Assembly (NCBI GenBank): GCA_937770485.1 | Contig: CALJHX010000021.1 | Span: 1 to 41,695, forward strand | Reading direction: 5' to 3' | From: an uncultured Verrucomicrobiae bacterium | GTDB taxonomy: Bacteria > Verrucomicrobiota > Verrucomicrobiia > Limisphaerales > UBA1096 | Length of the DNA: 41,695 bases | Part shown: one piece after another, positions 12,574 through 23,891 of the stretch | How positions within the stretch are numbered: position 1 is the stretch's first letter | Layout of the letters: each line of letters begins with the position of its first letter | Program-made: the position numbers and the translations under genes | The notes under the pieces: model-generated | What the model saw: the letters and a program-made list of their open reading frames with translations, nothing else | What the model was told of the DNA's origin: nothing | Database searches by the model: none

Positions 12574-13858
12574 TGCTCTTGTAGGTGAAACCAAGTTGGT
12601 CCATCTCCGCCGGGTCAAAAAGGTTTCGTCCGTCGAACAGGATCGGCGACGTCATCGCCTCCCGCGCCTTGGCCAAGTCCAGTTCCTTGAACTGCGGCCA
12701 CTCGGTCGCCACTACAATTGCGTCACAACCCTCAGCTACGCTGTCCATGTCATCGACATACGTGACCCCCTCCGTCGGCAGCAACTCCCTGGCTTTCTCC
12801 ATCGCCTTGGGATCGTGCACGCGCAGTGTCGCCCCTCCCTTCAGCAAGCGCTGGCAAACCTCGATCGCCGGCGACATGCGGACATCGTCCGTGTTCTGCT
12901 TGAACGCCAAACCCAGCACGCCGATGGTTTTATCCTTCAAAATCCACAGCGTGTCAGTGATCTTTTTAAGGAATCGGTCCATCTGCGCTGCGTTAATTTC
13001 TTGCACTTTTTTCAGCAACCCAAAATCGTAGCCAAGGTCGTCGCTGATGCGGATGAACGCGCTCAAGTCTTTCGGGAAACAACTCCCGCCAAAGCCAAGT
13101 GACGCGTTGAGGAACCGGCGGCCAATGCGCTCGTCCATGCCGATCCCGGTTGCCACTTCCTCGACGTTCGCGCCGGTCGCCTCGCAGATGGCCGCCACGG
13201 CGTTGATATACGAAATCTTCATCGCAAGGAACGAGTTGGCGGCATGCTTGATCAACTCCGCCGAGTTGATGTCGGTGAAAATAATCGGCGCGTTGAACGG
13301 CTCGTAAATCTCCCGCATCGCCGCCACAGGTTTATCCGAACGCGTGCCAACCACGATACGATCCGGATTCATTAGATCTTCCACCGCAAAGCCTTCGCGC
13401 AGGAATTCCGGATTACTAACAACGTCAAAATCGCAATCCACCTTGCAGTAGCGCTTGATCGTCTCCGCGACTTTCTCGCCGGTCTTGACCGGCACGGTAC
13501 TCTTGTCGACGACAACCTTGTAGGTGGTTGTTGCATCAGCGATGTCGCGGGCCACTCGCTCGATAAAGCTAAGATCAACCGACCCGTCGCCGAGTGGGGG
13601 TGTCGGCACGGCGATGAAAACGACATCCGATTTCTCCACCCCCTCCGCCGTACTCGCAGTGAATATGAGCCGCCCCTCGGCCACATTCTTTTTGACCATC
13701 TCCTCGAGGCCCGGCTCAAAGATTGGAATGCCTCCGCCCTGCAACAACTTGACCTTGGCTTCGTCACAATCAACGCAGATGACATTGTGGCCGACCTCGG
13801 CGAAACAAGCGCCAGTCACCAAGCCGACATAGCCTGTTCCGACGATTGCGATGTTCAC
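12563..13858 (-). CDS. ugd: UDP-glucose 6-dehydrogenase
   Basis: NAD-dependent two-step oxidation of UDP-glucose to UDP-glucuronate, a precursor for capsule, LPS or exopolysaccharide. The 431-aa protein starts with the Rossmann motif NIAIVGTGYVGLVTGACFAE and has GGIPIFEPGLEEMV, VSNPEFLREG and the catalytic-cysteine motif FGGSCFPKDL (about residue 260). The C-terminal domain carries IGVLGLAFKQNTDDVRMSPA. The GTG at 13858 sets the Rossmann fold at residue 2, as usual in the family; the frame upstream runs into the neighbouring gene. One CTTGGCCAAG at 12668 encodes part of the ELDLAKAREA segment. Confidence 0.96.
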   Translation of the reverse strand: MNIAIVGTGYVGLVTGACFAEVGHNVICVDCDEAKVKLLQGGGIPIFEPGLEEMVKKNVAEGRLIFTASTAEGVEKSDVVFIAVPTPPLGDGSVDLSFIERVARDIADATTTYKVVVDKSTVPVKTGEKVAETIKRYCKVDCDFDVVSNPEFLREGFAVEDLMNPDRIVVGTRSDKPVAAMREIYEPFNAPIIFTDINSAELIKHAANSFLAMKISYINAVAAICEATGANVEEVATGIGMDERIGRRFLNASLGFGGSCFPKDLSAFIRISDDLGYDFGLLKKVQEINAAQMDRFLKKITDTLWILKDKTIGVLGLAFKQNTDDVRMSPAIEVCQRLLKGGATLRVHDPKAMEKARELLPTEGVTYVDDMDSVAEGCDAIVVATEWPQFKELDLAKAREAMTSPILFDGRNLFDPAEMDQLGFTYKSIGR

Positions 13859-13871
13859 AATTCTGGGGGGG

Positions 13872-14501
13872 TTACTTGTTGTCCGGGGCAGCAAGTGCCG
13901 GCGGTACAACGGGAACCGCTGGCTTGGCAACCTCGGCCGGCGGCAACGGTGCCGGTTTAGGTTTTGCCACAAGCGGATCGAGCTTTTTTTGCGCCGCCTC
14001 AAGCAGCGACGTCGCTCGAACCTTGATAATGGCCTTGGCCGAGTTGGTCAAACTTTGGTACGTGCTGATTACATCCGCCTCGGCGTCGGTGGCCTCCTGG
14101 CAAATCGCATGGCCAAGCTTGGCTTCATCCGCCCAAAACCCATCGCCGTGTTGGGCAAGGTAGCTTTTGAATGCCGCCTGCGCCTTGTCGTAGTCCTCCG
14201 CCTCAAGCCACGTTTTTGCGCTCAGGATCAACGCCCGCTCTGCGACCGGTTTCCCCGCCTGATCGGTACTCACGTTCGCGTAAGCCTCGGCTATTTCCAC
14301 CAAGTTCGTCGTGTCCGAATTCTGGACAGCGAACAGCGCCGACTCGGAGGCAGCCTTCGTTTGTGCCGTGTCACTCCTATAAAACTGGATCCCTCCAGCA
14401 GCAATAATGACAGCCACCGCGCCGTACAATAATTTGCTCTTGTTTTTTTCAAACCACTCGGCGCCGTGGTACATGATATCTGATTCGTTCGACTCGCTCA
14501 T
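13872..14501 (-). CDS. Single-pass membrane protein with TPR-like periplasmic domain (YfgM-like)
   Basis: A 209-aa protein with an acidic N-terminus (MSESNESD), a basic stretch and one membrane segment (KLLYGAVAVIIAAGGIQFY, about residues 22-40). An alanine-rich helical domain with TPR-like spacing follows (LVEIAEAYANVSTD, ALILSAKTWLEAEDYDKAQA). The tail is a Pro/Ala/Val-rich linker. The layout matches YfgM/tetratricopeptide-like proteins that assist protein export in other bacteria; the role here is inferred. The ATG at 14501 is preferred over the 14543 start because it begins directly at the acidic leader. It ends 13 bases before ugd starts. Confidence 0.7.
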   Translation of the reverse strand: MSESNESDIMYHGAEWFEKNKSKLLYGAVAVIIAAGGIQFYRSDTAQTKAASESALFAVQNSDTTNLVEIAEAYANVSTDQAGKPVAERALILSAKTWLEAEDYDKAQAAFKSYLAQHGDGFWADEAKLGHAICQEATDAEADVISTYQSLTNSAKAIIKVRATSLLEAAQKKLDPLVAKPKPAPLPPAEVAKPAVPVVPPALAAPDNK

Positions 14502-14572
14502 AAACAGGGCAGGAATCAATTGCAGAAAAAGGGGGAAAGGCAAGCAAATACAGCAAGAAAATAGAATTTCCT

Positions 14573-17284
<2,712 letters not shown>

Positions 17285-17384
17285 GAAAAAAAACAAAGCG
17301 ACGAAGGTCGCGTTGTCACAAGAGAATGCCTCTGCAATGGCCAGATGTCAACGGGATCGCTTCCGCTTGGCCAAGGGCTTGTGA

Positions 17385-17744
17385 TTAACGGACACCTACC
17401 TGACCAGTTTTCGGATTGTAAACGTAACGCATACCGCGAGGTGGGCGCGGCGGCCTTGGAAAGTAGCCTTCGGTCACCAATTCGTTGAGGGCCTTAGGAT
17501 ATCGGCCTTCGACTACTTTGAACTGCTTGATAACGTTCTGCATATTAGCCAAGTTGAGCCTTTTCTCGGAGGATTTCTTGGCTTTGCCCACTGCGCCGAC
17601 GTAATCAAGTGGCGCGGTCAATGGACTTCCAACTGAAGATGATTCCTCTTTTTCGGGCGCTTCATCCTTGGGTGTTCCACTCGAACCGCCGCAGGCGCAC
17701 AAGCCAATCGCCAGTGCCAGTGAGGTTATCCAGGTTGTTTTCAT
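17385..17744 (-). CDS. Small lipoprotein with pseudopilin-like C-terminus
   Basis: A 119-aa exported protein. The N-terminus MKTTWITSLALAIGLCACGG is a signal peptide with a candidate lipobox cysteine, followed by an acidic linker (DEAPEKEESSS). The C-terminal half, NLANMQNVIKQF then EGRYPKALNELVTEGYFP and YVYNPKTGQVGV, resembles the globular part of type II secretion pseudopilin GspG-like proteins, but the prepilin N-methylation helix is absent. The role is unknown. The ATG at 17744 is preferred because it starts the signal peptide. It lies 34 bases after the stop of the upstream VCBS gene and may share its transcript. Confidence 0.65.
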   Translation of the reverse strand: MKTTWITSLALAIGLCACGGSSGTPKDEAPEKEESSSVGSPLTAPLDYVGAVGKAKKSSEKRLNLANMQNVIKQFKVVEGRYPKALNELVTEGYFPRPPRPPRGMRYVYNPKTGQVGVR

Positions 17745-17778
17745 AACATTAAAAAGTTTGTCTTTAGCTCGTGGATTG

Positions 17779-19092
17779 TCAATCGGCTTTATGCGGCTTT
17801 GGCTGGGCCTGCCGCCACTCTTTGCGACTGACTTTTTTTGGCGACTGAATGTGGGCGAATGCCCCCTTTTTGTTGCCGACGACAATGTCCGGCCAGCCAT
17901 CGCCGTTCATGTCGGTGGCCATCACTTGTGTGCCGACGCCGGAGTCGTCATCAATCAAGTGCGGTACCCAGTCGATGCCGTTCTTTTTCGAGCGGCGCAG
18001 TTCGAACCAGTACAACACAGCTGCTGCGTTCGGCTCGGCGTCACCGCGCGGGCCGTGCGCCCAAAAACGCTTACCAGTCACGATGTCAAGCAAGCCGTCC
18101 CGGTTCATGTCCACAAGGTCGATCGCGTGCAGTTGGCTAAACTTGACGCCGTACCGGTTTTCCTCCGGCTTAGCGTTCATAAACGTGTGTGCTACGAATG
18201 TGATGCCGCCGTCTTTCGGCTGGTTTTCGTACCAGCACAGACCGTAGCCATGCGCAGCGAGCGAGGTGATCACGTCGTTGTCAGCGTCGCCGTCCACATC
18301 GTAGGCGTACATCTGCGCGCCGCCGCCGGGCGAAAACAGAAACGCGTGAAACGCCCATTCCGGATCGCCCTCAAGCGACGCCGGTTGCTCCCACCATCCG
18401 TTTTTCTCCATAATGTCGCGGCGGCCGTCGCCGTTGACATCCCCCACGCCCATGCCGTGCGTGAACCGCTGCCAACTTCCCTTGGGCGTAACACGGTGAA
18501 CCGTCCAAGGCTCATCCGGGTGCTCCCGATTCAGCTCGGCATAAATGAAGTGGCCTTCTGAGTTACAGACAATCTCCGGCTTGCCGTCGCCGGTGATGTC
18601 AGTGAAGTGCGGCGACTCGTTGTCGGTGATGGCAAGCGCGATGTGCTTCTTCCAGTGGCCCGGTTTGCCTTTCGGGTTTTCGTACCACGGCGATTCCGCG
18701 CCGGGAAACCCCAGCACCAACACGTCGTCCCACTCATCGCCGTTGATGTCGTAAACGAAGCACAAAAAATTCTTTGAGTAGGCGTTGCGCCCACTCAACG
18801 CACCGGCGAAACCGGGCACGGTGCTTTCCTTGCCACCGGCGTCCTTCATCTTGAACGACTCGGTGGCATCATAAATTTCGTGACGCTGTTTGTAGTCCGG
18901 TCCGGCGTACCAGTAAGGGCCAACGACGAGATCGGCATGGCCGTCGCGGTTAAAATCCCCGGCGGCACCGCCCTCGGCCCAAAAGTGCGGAGTGGCTTGG
19001 TGTTTGGTCCAAGTCTCAATGTGGTAATCCCTCGCTTGGCCAAGCGAAGTGGCCAATGCCAGTCCAGCGACAACAAGAAGAGAATGGCGCAT
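17779..19092 (-). CDS. Secreted FG-GAP/VCBS-repeat protein
   Basis: A 437-aa exported protein. It has a signal peptide MRHSLLVVAGLALATSLGQA and then repeated calcium-binding-like FG-GAP/VCBS strands: GDFNRDGHADLVVG, YDINGDEWDDVLVLG, ITGDGKPEIVC, VNGDGRRDIME, YDVDGDADNDVIT, MNRDGLLDIVTG and MNGDGWPDIVVG. Together they suggest a beta-propeller. Such proteins are numerous in Planctomycetes and Verrucomicrobia; the ligand is unknown. A perfect 16-bp dyad around TTGGCCAA (19032-19047) falls in the signal peptide at SLGQA. The start lies 93 bases from the divergent purB, so the gap must hold both promoters. Confidence 0.85.
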   Translation of the reverse strand: MRHSLLVVAGLALATSLGQARDYHIETWTKHQATPHFWAEGGAAGDFNRDGHADLVVGPYWYAGPDYKQRHEIYDATESFKMKDAGGKESTVPGFAGALSGRNAYSKNFLCFVYDINGDEWDDVLVLGFPGAESPWYENPKGKPGHWKKHIALAITDNESPHFTDITGDGKPEIVCNSEGHFIYAELNREHPDEPWTVHRVTPKGSWQRFTHGMGVGDVNGDGRRDIMEKNGWWEQPASLEGDPEWAFHAFLFSPGGGAQMYAYDVDGDADNDVITSLAAHGYGLCWYENQPKDGGITFVAHTFMNAKPEENRYGVKFSQLHAIDLVDMNRDGLLDIVTGKRFWAHGPRGDAEPNAAAVLYWFELRRSKKNGIDWVPHLIDDDSGVGTQVMATDMNGDGWPDIVVGNKKGAFAHIQSPKKVSRKEWRQAQPKPHKAD

Positions 19093-19185
19093 GCGCCATT
19101 TTTGGCACCGCCGCCCGGCGCGGTCAAGCGGCGCGGGACATATCTCACTCGCCGCGCTTGGCCAAGTCCGTTATCCTGTCGCCAG

Positions 19186-20499
19186 ATGATTGGACGCTAT
19201 ACCCGTCCCGAGATGCGGGACATCTGGACTGAACAACGAAAGCTCGAAACCTGGCTGAAGATTGAGATGCTCGCAGCCGAGGCGCTCTGCAGCGAGGGTC
19301 TCGTGCCCAAGGCGCATCTCAAGCAGATGAAGGCCAAGGCATCGTTCAGCATCGCGCGCTGCCGTGAACTTGAGAGCACGCTCAACCACGACGTCATCGC
19401 GTTCACCACGAACGTCAGCGAGAATATCGGCGAACCAGCGAGCCGTTGGCTCCACTATGGGCTGACGAGCAGCGACATCATCGACACCACGTTTGCGGTG
19501 CAAATGAGCGCGTCAGTGAAAATTCTCATCGCCGACGTGAAGAGCCTCCGTAAAGTCATTGCCGCCAAGGCGCGCAAACACAAGTTCACGCCGATGATCG
19601 GCCGCAGTCACGGCATCAACGCCGAGCCGACGACGTTCGGCCTCAAGATGGCGCTGATGTTCGACGAGTTTGGCCGCGCGCTCGAGCGACTCGAGACCCT
19701 CAAGCCGCGCGTCGCCATCGGCAAGCTCTCCGGCGCTGTCGGCACCAACGCCCATCTCTCGCCAAAGATCGAGTCGTTCGTTTGCCGCAAGCTTGGACTC
19801 AAGGCTGCGCCGATCGCGACACAGGTTGTACAGCGGGATATTCACGCCGAGTTCATGACGACTGTCGCTCTTGTCGGCGCGAGCATTGAGCGGTGGGCGA
19901 CCGAGTTTCGGCACCTCCAGCGCACCGAGGTACTCGAGGCCGAGGAGTATTTTGCCAAGGGCCAAAAAGGTTCGAGCGCCATGCCGCACAAGCGCAACCC
20001 CATCACCGGCGAACGCCTCACCGGCCTGGCCCGCGTGCTGCGCGGCAACGCGCTCGCCGCGCTCGAGAACGTCGCCCTTTGGCACGAACGCGACATCAGC
20101 CACAGCTCCGTCGAGCGCGTTATTTTCCCCGACTCCTGCACGCTGCTCAACTACATGCTCAACAAGCTGGCCGACCTCACCAAGGGATTGATCGTGTACC
20201 CGAAAAACATGGTCAAAAACCTTGGCCAATCGCTGGGCATGTGGAACTCGCAGTCGGTGCTGCTCGCGCTCATCCGCAAGGGACTCACCCGCGAAGAGTC
20301 GTACTCGCTTGTCCAGCACAACGCGATGGAGACGTGGAAAACCAAGCACGACGGCCGCGACGACGCCGATTTCCTCACGCAACTTTTGTCAGACCCCGAG
20401 GTCGCTAAGCATTTCAAAAAGGGCGAACTCGAGTCCATCTGCACCACCGACTTCCACTACAAACACATCGAGTCCCGCTTCAAAAAACTGGGGCTGTAG
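19186..20499 (+). CDS. purB: Adenylosuccinate lyase
   Basis: Cleaves SAICAR and adenylosuccinate in purine synthesis. The 437-aa protein begins IGRYTRPEMRDIWTEQRKLE and has LTSSDIIDTTFAVQM and GRSHGINAEPTTFG (catalytic His region). The fumarase/aspartase-superfamily signature GQKGSSAMPHKRNPITGE lies near residue 265. The ATG at 19186 gives family length; the frame upstream overlaps the divergent VCBS gene and is a shadow. A CTTGGCCAAG copy sits 20 bases upstream of the start (19157), and CTTGGCCAAT at 20221 encodes the LGQ of KNLGQSLGMW. Confidence 0.97.
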   Translation: MIGRYTRPEMRDIWTEQRKLETWLKIEMLAAEALCSEGLVPKAHLKQMKAKASFSIARCRELESTLNHDVIAFTTNVSENIGEPASRWLHYGLTSSDIIDTTFAVQMSASVKILIADVKSLRKVIAAKARKHKFTPMIGRSHGINAEPTTFGLKMALMFDEFGRALERLETLKPRVAIGKLSGAVGTNAHLSPKIESFVCRKLGLKAAPIATQVVQRDIHAEFMTTVALVGASIERWATEFRHLQRTEVLEAEEYFAKGQKGSSAMPHKRNPITGERLTGLARVLRGNALAALENVALWHERDISHSSVERVIFPDSCTLLNYMLNKLADLTKGLIVYPKNMVKNLGQSLGMWNSQSVLLALIRKGLTREESYSLVQHNAMETWKTKHDGRDDADFLTQLLSDPEVAKHFKKGELESICTTDFHYKHIESRFKKLGL

Positions 20500-20502
20500 A
20501 AG

Positions 20503-20658
20503 ATGGACGACGTAAAGCAACGGGAGGAGTTAAAGCGCAAACGGGCGTGGGGTCCGAAGGAACGCCGGCTGGCGATTCAGGACATGATCGCTTATGTGGA
20601 ACCGAACCAATCGCCCCACAACCGCCGCAACCGGCCTCGCTGGCACAAGGAAAACTAA
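20503..20658 (+). CDS. 51-aa basic protein between purB and SDR gene
   Basis: A short frame starting three bases after the purB stop and ending four bases before the next gene. It is strongly charged (MDDVKQREELKRKRAWGPKE, then RRLAIQDMIAYVEPNQ) and ends NRRNRPRWHKEN. The tight packing in a same-strand operon and an even, non-repetitive composition support translation. The family is not recognised; the basic tail could bind nucleic acid, which is inference. Confidence 0.6.
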   Translation: MDDVKQREELKRKRAWGPKERRLAIQDMIAYVEPNQSPHNRRNRPRWHKEN

Positions 20659-20662
20659 CCGC

Positions 20663-21448
20663 GTGCCGCAACTTGACAACAAGACTATCGTCATCGTCGG
20701 TGGGACGACTGGGCTAGGCTTGGCAGCCGCCAAGGCGTTCGTCGGCGAGGGGGCGCGAGTGCTAGTGGTCGGACGAAATGCCGACAGCGTGAGCCAAGCG
20801 GAGTCGGCGCTTGGCCAATCGGCGCGCGGCTTGGCCGGCGATGCGACGGATCCGGAAACCGCTCCCGAGGCGATCGGCTTGGCCAAGCGGGAGTTCGGTG
20901 GGTTCGACGGCCTGTATCACATTGCCGGTGGCAGTGGGCGCAGCATGGGCGACGGGCCGCTGCACCGGATCAGCGACGACGGCTGGCAGCAGACGATCGA
21001 CCTTAATCTCAAATCCGTTTTCAACTCGAACCGCGCTGCACTGCGAGAGTTCGTTGCGCTTGGCCGAGGCGGCGTGATTCTCAACATGACTTCCGTGCTG
21101 GCCGACTCCCCCGCCCCGAAACAATTCGCTACGCACGCCTACGCGACGGCCAAGGCGGGCATCGTTGGGCTCACCAAGTCAGCGGCGGCGCACTACGCCT
21201 CGCAAAACATCCGCGTGAACGCCCTCGCACCGGCGCTTGTTGCCACGCCGATGTCCGGACGCGCCCAAGCGAACGACGAAATCATGAGCTTCATCAAACA
21301 CAAACAACCGCTGGATGGCGGCCGGATCGGCGTGCCGGAAGACTTGGACGGCGCGGCGGTTTTCCTTATGTCCGACGCCGCCAAATTCGTCACCGGTCAA
21401 GTGCTGGCGGTCGATGGCGGCTGGAGTGTCAGCGAGGGGATCGAATGA
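20663..21448 (+). CDS. Short-chain dehydrogenase/reductase
   Basis: A 261-aa classical SDR using NAD(P)H. The cofactor motif is VGGTTGLGLAAAKA (TGxxxGxG type), then HIAGG (NAG-like), and the catalytic Ser of NMTSVLADSP followed by the YxxxK of YATAKAGIVGLTK. The C-terminal GQVLAVDGGWSVSEG is typical. The GTG at 20663 puts the Rossmann motif near residue 12. The stop overlaps the ROK kinase start by four bases (ATGA), so the two are probably translationally coupled; a joint sugar or polyol role is plausible but unproven. Two TTGGCCAA copies lie within 70 bases (20810 and 20878). Confidence 0.9.
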   Translation: MPQLDNKTIVIVGGTTGLGLAAAKAFVGEGARVLVVGRNADSVSQAESALGQSARGLAGDATDPETAPEAIGLAKREFGGFDGLYHIAGGSGRSMGDGPLHRISDDGWQQTIDLNLKSVFNSNRAALREFVALGRGGVILNMTSVLADSPAPKQFATHAYATAKAGIVGLTKSAAAHYASQNIRVNALAPALVATPMSGRAQANDEIMSFIKHKQPLDGGRIGVPEDLDGAAVFLMSDAAKFVTGQVLAVDGGWSVSEGIE

Positions 21449-22332
21449 GTTACACAATCGGGATCGACCTCGGCGGCTCATGTGTCAAGGCAGTCGTCGT
21501 CACGCCGGACGGCAAAACGTTGACTAACCACAATCTGCCCTTCGACGGCGAGGCAGATATGGAGTGGGCCAATCGCCTCCGTGAACTTGTTCAATCAATC
21601 GAGGAGGAGCAGGACTGCAAGCCGGGCAACATGGGTTTTTCGGCGCCGGGGCTGGCGGCGCTGGATGGCAGTTGCATCACACACATGCCGGTACGGCTCA
21701 AGGGGCTTGTCGGCTTGAATTGGCAAAAGTTTTTTGATTTTAGTAAGGCCATCCCGGTGTTGAACGACGGCCATGCCGCCCTCCTTGGCGAAGCTTGGCT
21801 TGGGGCGGCGAAGGGATTTCAGACCGTCATCCTGCTGACGCTCGGCACGGGCGTTGGCGGTGCGGCCCTCGTAGAGGGCAAGCTGCTGCGCGGGCGCACC
21901 GGCAAAGCCGGTCACTTTGCCCACACCAGCCTTGGCCCGGACGGCCCGCCGGACGATTGCGGATGCCCAAGCAGCCTCGAGTTGGCGATTGGCAACTGCA
22001 GCATTCCGGAACGATCCAACGGCCGTTTCACCCACACATGGGAAATGATGGAGGCGATTGAGAACGGCGACAAAGAGGCGGAGGAAATCTGGCTCAAGTC
22101 GGTCAAGGGACTGGCCACGGCGATCTGTTCGTTCTCAAACATCCTCGACCCGGAAGCGGTCATTCTCGGCGGCGGAATTGCCAAGGCCGGCGACCGGCTT
22201 TTCGTGCCGCTGCGAGAGTACCTCGATCCACTGCTCTGGAAGACCGACGACTACGAGATCAAGCTGCTACCGGCACAACTGGGCGACCTCGCCGGTGCCT
22301 ACGGAGCCGCCGCCAACGCGCTGAACGCTTAA
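21445..22332 (+). CDS. ROK-family sugar kinase
   Basis: A 295-aa ATP-dependent sugar kinase of the ROK/glucokinase type. The N-terminal phosphate loop IGIDLGGSCVKAVVV, the catalytic-Asp motif PVLNDGHAALLGEAW and TLGTGVGGAAL are clear, and the late ILGGGIAKAG fits the adenosine motif. The usual zinc-binding signature CXCGXXGCXE is altered to CGCPSSLE, so at least one cysteine ligand is missing. The start overlaps the SDR stop as ATGA. The 3' end overlaps the convergent HAD gene by four bases. The substrate cannot be told from sequence. Confidence 0.87.
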   Translation: MSYTIGIDLGGSCVKAVVVTPDGKTLTNHNLPFDGEADMEWANRLRELVQSIEEEQDCKPGNMGFSAPGLAALDGSCITHMPVRLKGLVGLNWQKFFDFSKAIPVLNDGHAALLGEAWLGAAKGFQTVILLTLGTGVGGAALVEGKLLRGRTGKAGHFAHTSLGPDGPPDDCGCPSSLELAIGNCSIPERSNGRFTHTWEMMEAIENGDKEAEEIWLKSVKGLATAICSFSNILDPEAVILGGGIAKAGDRLFVPLREYLDPLLWKTDDYEIKLLPAQLGDLAGAYGAAANALNA

Positions 22333-22934
22333 ACCCCAAGCAACGACTCGGCCCGCGCCACCGAGGCGGCCTCGCTGTCCTGCAGGATCGTTTGCCATCC
22401 CCTGCCCTTGCCGGTCTCGATATTTTCCGGTCGGTCGTCGATGTAGAGAATGGCCGCACCACTCTCGCCAGTGCGCTGCTCGACCACGTCGTAAATCGCC
22501 TCGTCCGGCTTCATGCCGCCTTCCTCGAACGACAAAACATAATTGTCAAATAGACTGTAAAACGAAAACCCCTCGCGGATGTGTCCGATCGCAATTTCGT
22601 TGGTGTTGGAAAAAACGCAGGTCGGAATACCGAATGGTTTCAGTCTCTCAAAAAACTCGATCATCGTTTCCATCGGCGAAAAAATATCGGCGAAGATGCT
22701 GACAAACTCGGCGCGGTCGCCTCGAAACCCGGCCCCATCGCGGATCGCCGCATAAAATTCGTCAGTCGTGATATTGCCTGACTCGTAATCGATCTGGATG
22801 GACGAGTCGAGCAAGCGCTGAACTTCCTCCAACCCGGCCTCGCTGCGCTCTCCGAACCGGCGAATGGCGATGCTGTAATCAAAGTCGACTAGCACCTTTC
22901 CGAGGTCAAAAACAACTACCTTTGGTTCAATCAT
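22329..22934 (-). CDS. HAD-IA hydrolase (YihX-like)
   Basis: A 201-aa HAD phosphatase. Motif I is VVVFDLGKVLVDFD (nucleophile Asp; the usual second Asp is replaced in the DLGKVL form common to the YihX/epoxide-hydrolase-like group). Motif II is CVFSNTN, motif III the Lys of GGMKPDEAIY, and motif IV ILYIDDRPENIETG. The helical cap lies between. The substrate is unknown, with sugar phosphates as the usual guess. The ATG at 22934 is three bases from the end of recR. Confidence 0.87.
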   Translation of the reverse strand: MIEPKVVVFDLGKVLVDFDYSIAIRRFGERSEAGLEEVQRLLDSSIQIDYESGNITTDEFYAAIRDGAGFRGDRAEFVSIFADIFSPMETMIEFFERLKPFGIPTCVFSNTNEIAIGHIREGFSFYSLFDNYVLSFEEGGMKPDEAIYDVVEQRTGESGAAILYIDDRPENIETGKGRGWQTILQDSEAASVARAESLLGV

Positions 22935-22937
22935 GAA

Positions 22938-23546
22938 TTACTTTACATCCAGCTCTCGGCGGCCTTCGAGCGCCTGGCTCAGCGTCAACTCATCGGCGAA
23001 CTCCAGCCCGCTCCCCGCCGGCAAACCGTGGGCGATGCGCGTCACTTTCACGCCCGGCTTGGCCAAGCGCTTGGCCAAATAGTGACCGGTGGCGTCCCCC
23101 TCCACGTCGGTGCCCAGCGCGATGATGACTTCGTCGACCGTCCCGTTGGCCAAGCGCTGCTCGAGTTGAGCCACCCGTAATTCCTCCGGGCCAATGCCGT
23201 TCATTGGCGAGATTTTGCCGCCGAGCACGTGGTAGTGACCGCGGAACGCGCCAGACTTCTCGACATTCAAAACATCGACCGCGCGCTCAACGACGCAGAC
23301 GGTTCGCTCGTCTCGAGACGGGTTGGAGCAAACGCTGCACGGCGATCTCTCGGCCAAGCCGCCGCACTGCTCGCACTCGATGATTCTGTCGCGCGAAGTG
23401 ATCAAAACGCTGGCCAAGCGCTTGGTCACAGCGTTGTCGGCTTGAATCAAGTGAAGGGCGAGCCGCTCAGCGGAGCGCGGGCCGATACCCGGCAGGCGGT
23501 TGAGTTCCGCCACCAACAGCGCAAGTGGTTCGGGGAGCGAGGTCAT
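22938..23546 (-). CDS. recR: Recombination mediator RecR
   Basis: Works with RecF/RecO in loading RecA at gaps. The 202-aa protein has the N-terminal helix-hairpin-helix LPGIGPRSAERLALHL, the C4 zinc finger CEQCGGLAERSPCSVC, and a Toprim domain with LGTDVEGDATGHYLAKRLA and GLPAGSGLEFAD. It sits in the classic dnaX-ybaB-recR order. Three TTGGCCAA palindromes occur within 100 bases (23058-23154); two of them in tandem write LAKRLAK in the Toprim domain. Confidence 0.97.
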   Translation of the reverse strand: MTSLPEPLALLVAELNRLPGIGPRSAERLALHLIQADNAVTKRLASVLITSRDRIIECEQCGGLAERSPCSVCSNPSRDERTVCVVERAVDVLNVEKSGAFRGHYHVLGGKISPMNGIGPEELRVAQLEQRLANGTVDEVIIALGTDVEGDATGHYLAKRLAKPGVKVTRIAHGLPAGSGLEFADELTLSQALEGRRELDVK

Positions 23547-23555
23547 TGGGCGGAA

Positions 23556-23876
23556 TCAGAGCCCCGGCAGGCCCATGCCGCCGCCCATGCCGCCGGTGAG
23601 TTTGCCCATCTCGGCAGACTGCGTTTCGCGCCCCTTATCGAGCGCCTGGTTGACCGCGCCCAGCACCATGTCCTCCAGCATCGAGATATCCTCCGCGTCC
23701 ACGCCGTCGGGGTCGATCTTGATCGACTTGACCACGCCGTCGCAGCTGGCCGTGACCTTGACCGCGCCACCGCCGCTTGAGGCCTCGACGATTTCGTCGG
23801 CCAATTGCGCTTGAGCCTCCTGCATTTGCCGCTGCATCTTGGCAGCCTGTTTCATCAATTTTGCAATGTTCGCCAT
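23556..23876 (-). CDS. ybaB: YbaB/EbfC nucleoid-associated protein
   Basis: A 106-aa DNA-binding protein of the YbaB/EbfC family. It has an N-terminal helix rich in Met/Gln/Lys (IAKLMKQAAKMQRQMQEAQA), the central beta strands ASSGGGAVKVTASCDGVVKS and IKIDPDGVDAEDISMLEDM, and a Gly/Met-rich C-terminus. It lies between dnaX and recR with gaps of 15 and 9 bases, the usual operon arrangement. Confidence 0.95.
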   Translation of the reverse strand: MANIAKLMKQAAKMQRQMQEAQAQLADEIVEASSGGGAVKVTASCDGVVKSIKIDPDGVDAEDISMLEDMVLGAVNQALDKGRETQSAEMGKLTGGMGGGMGLPGL

Positions 23877-23891
23877 GTTAAATTTTCCAGG

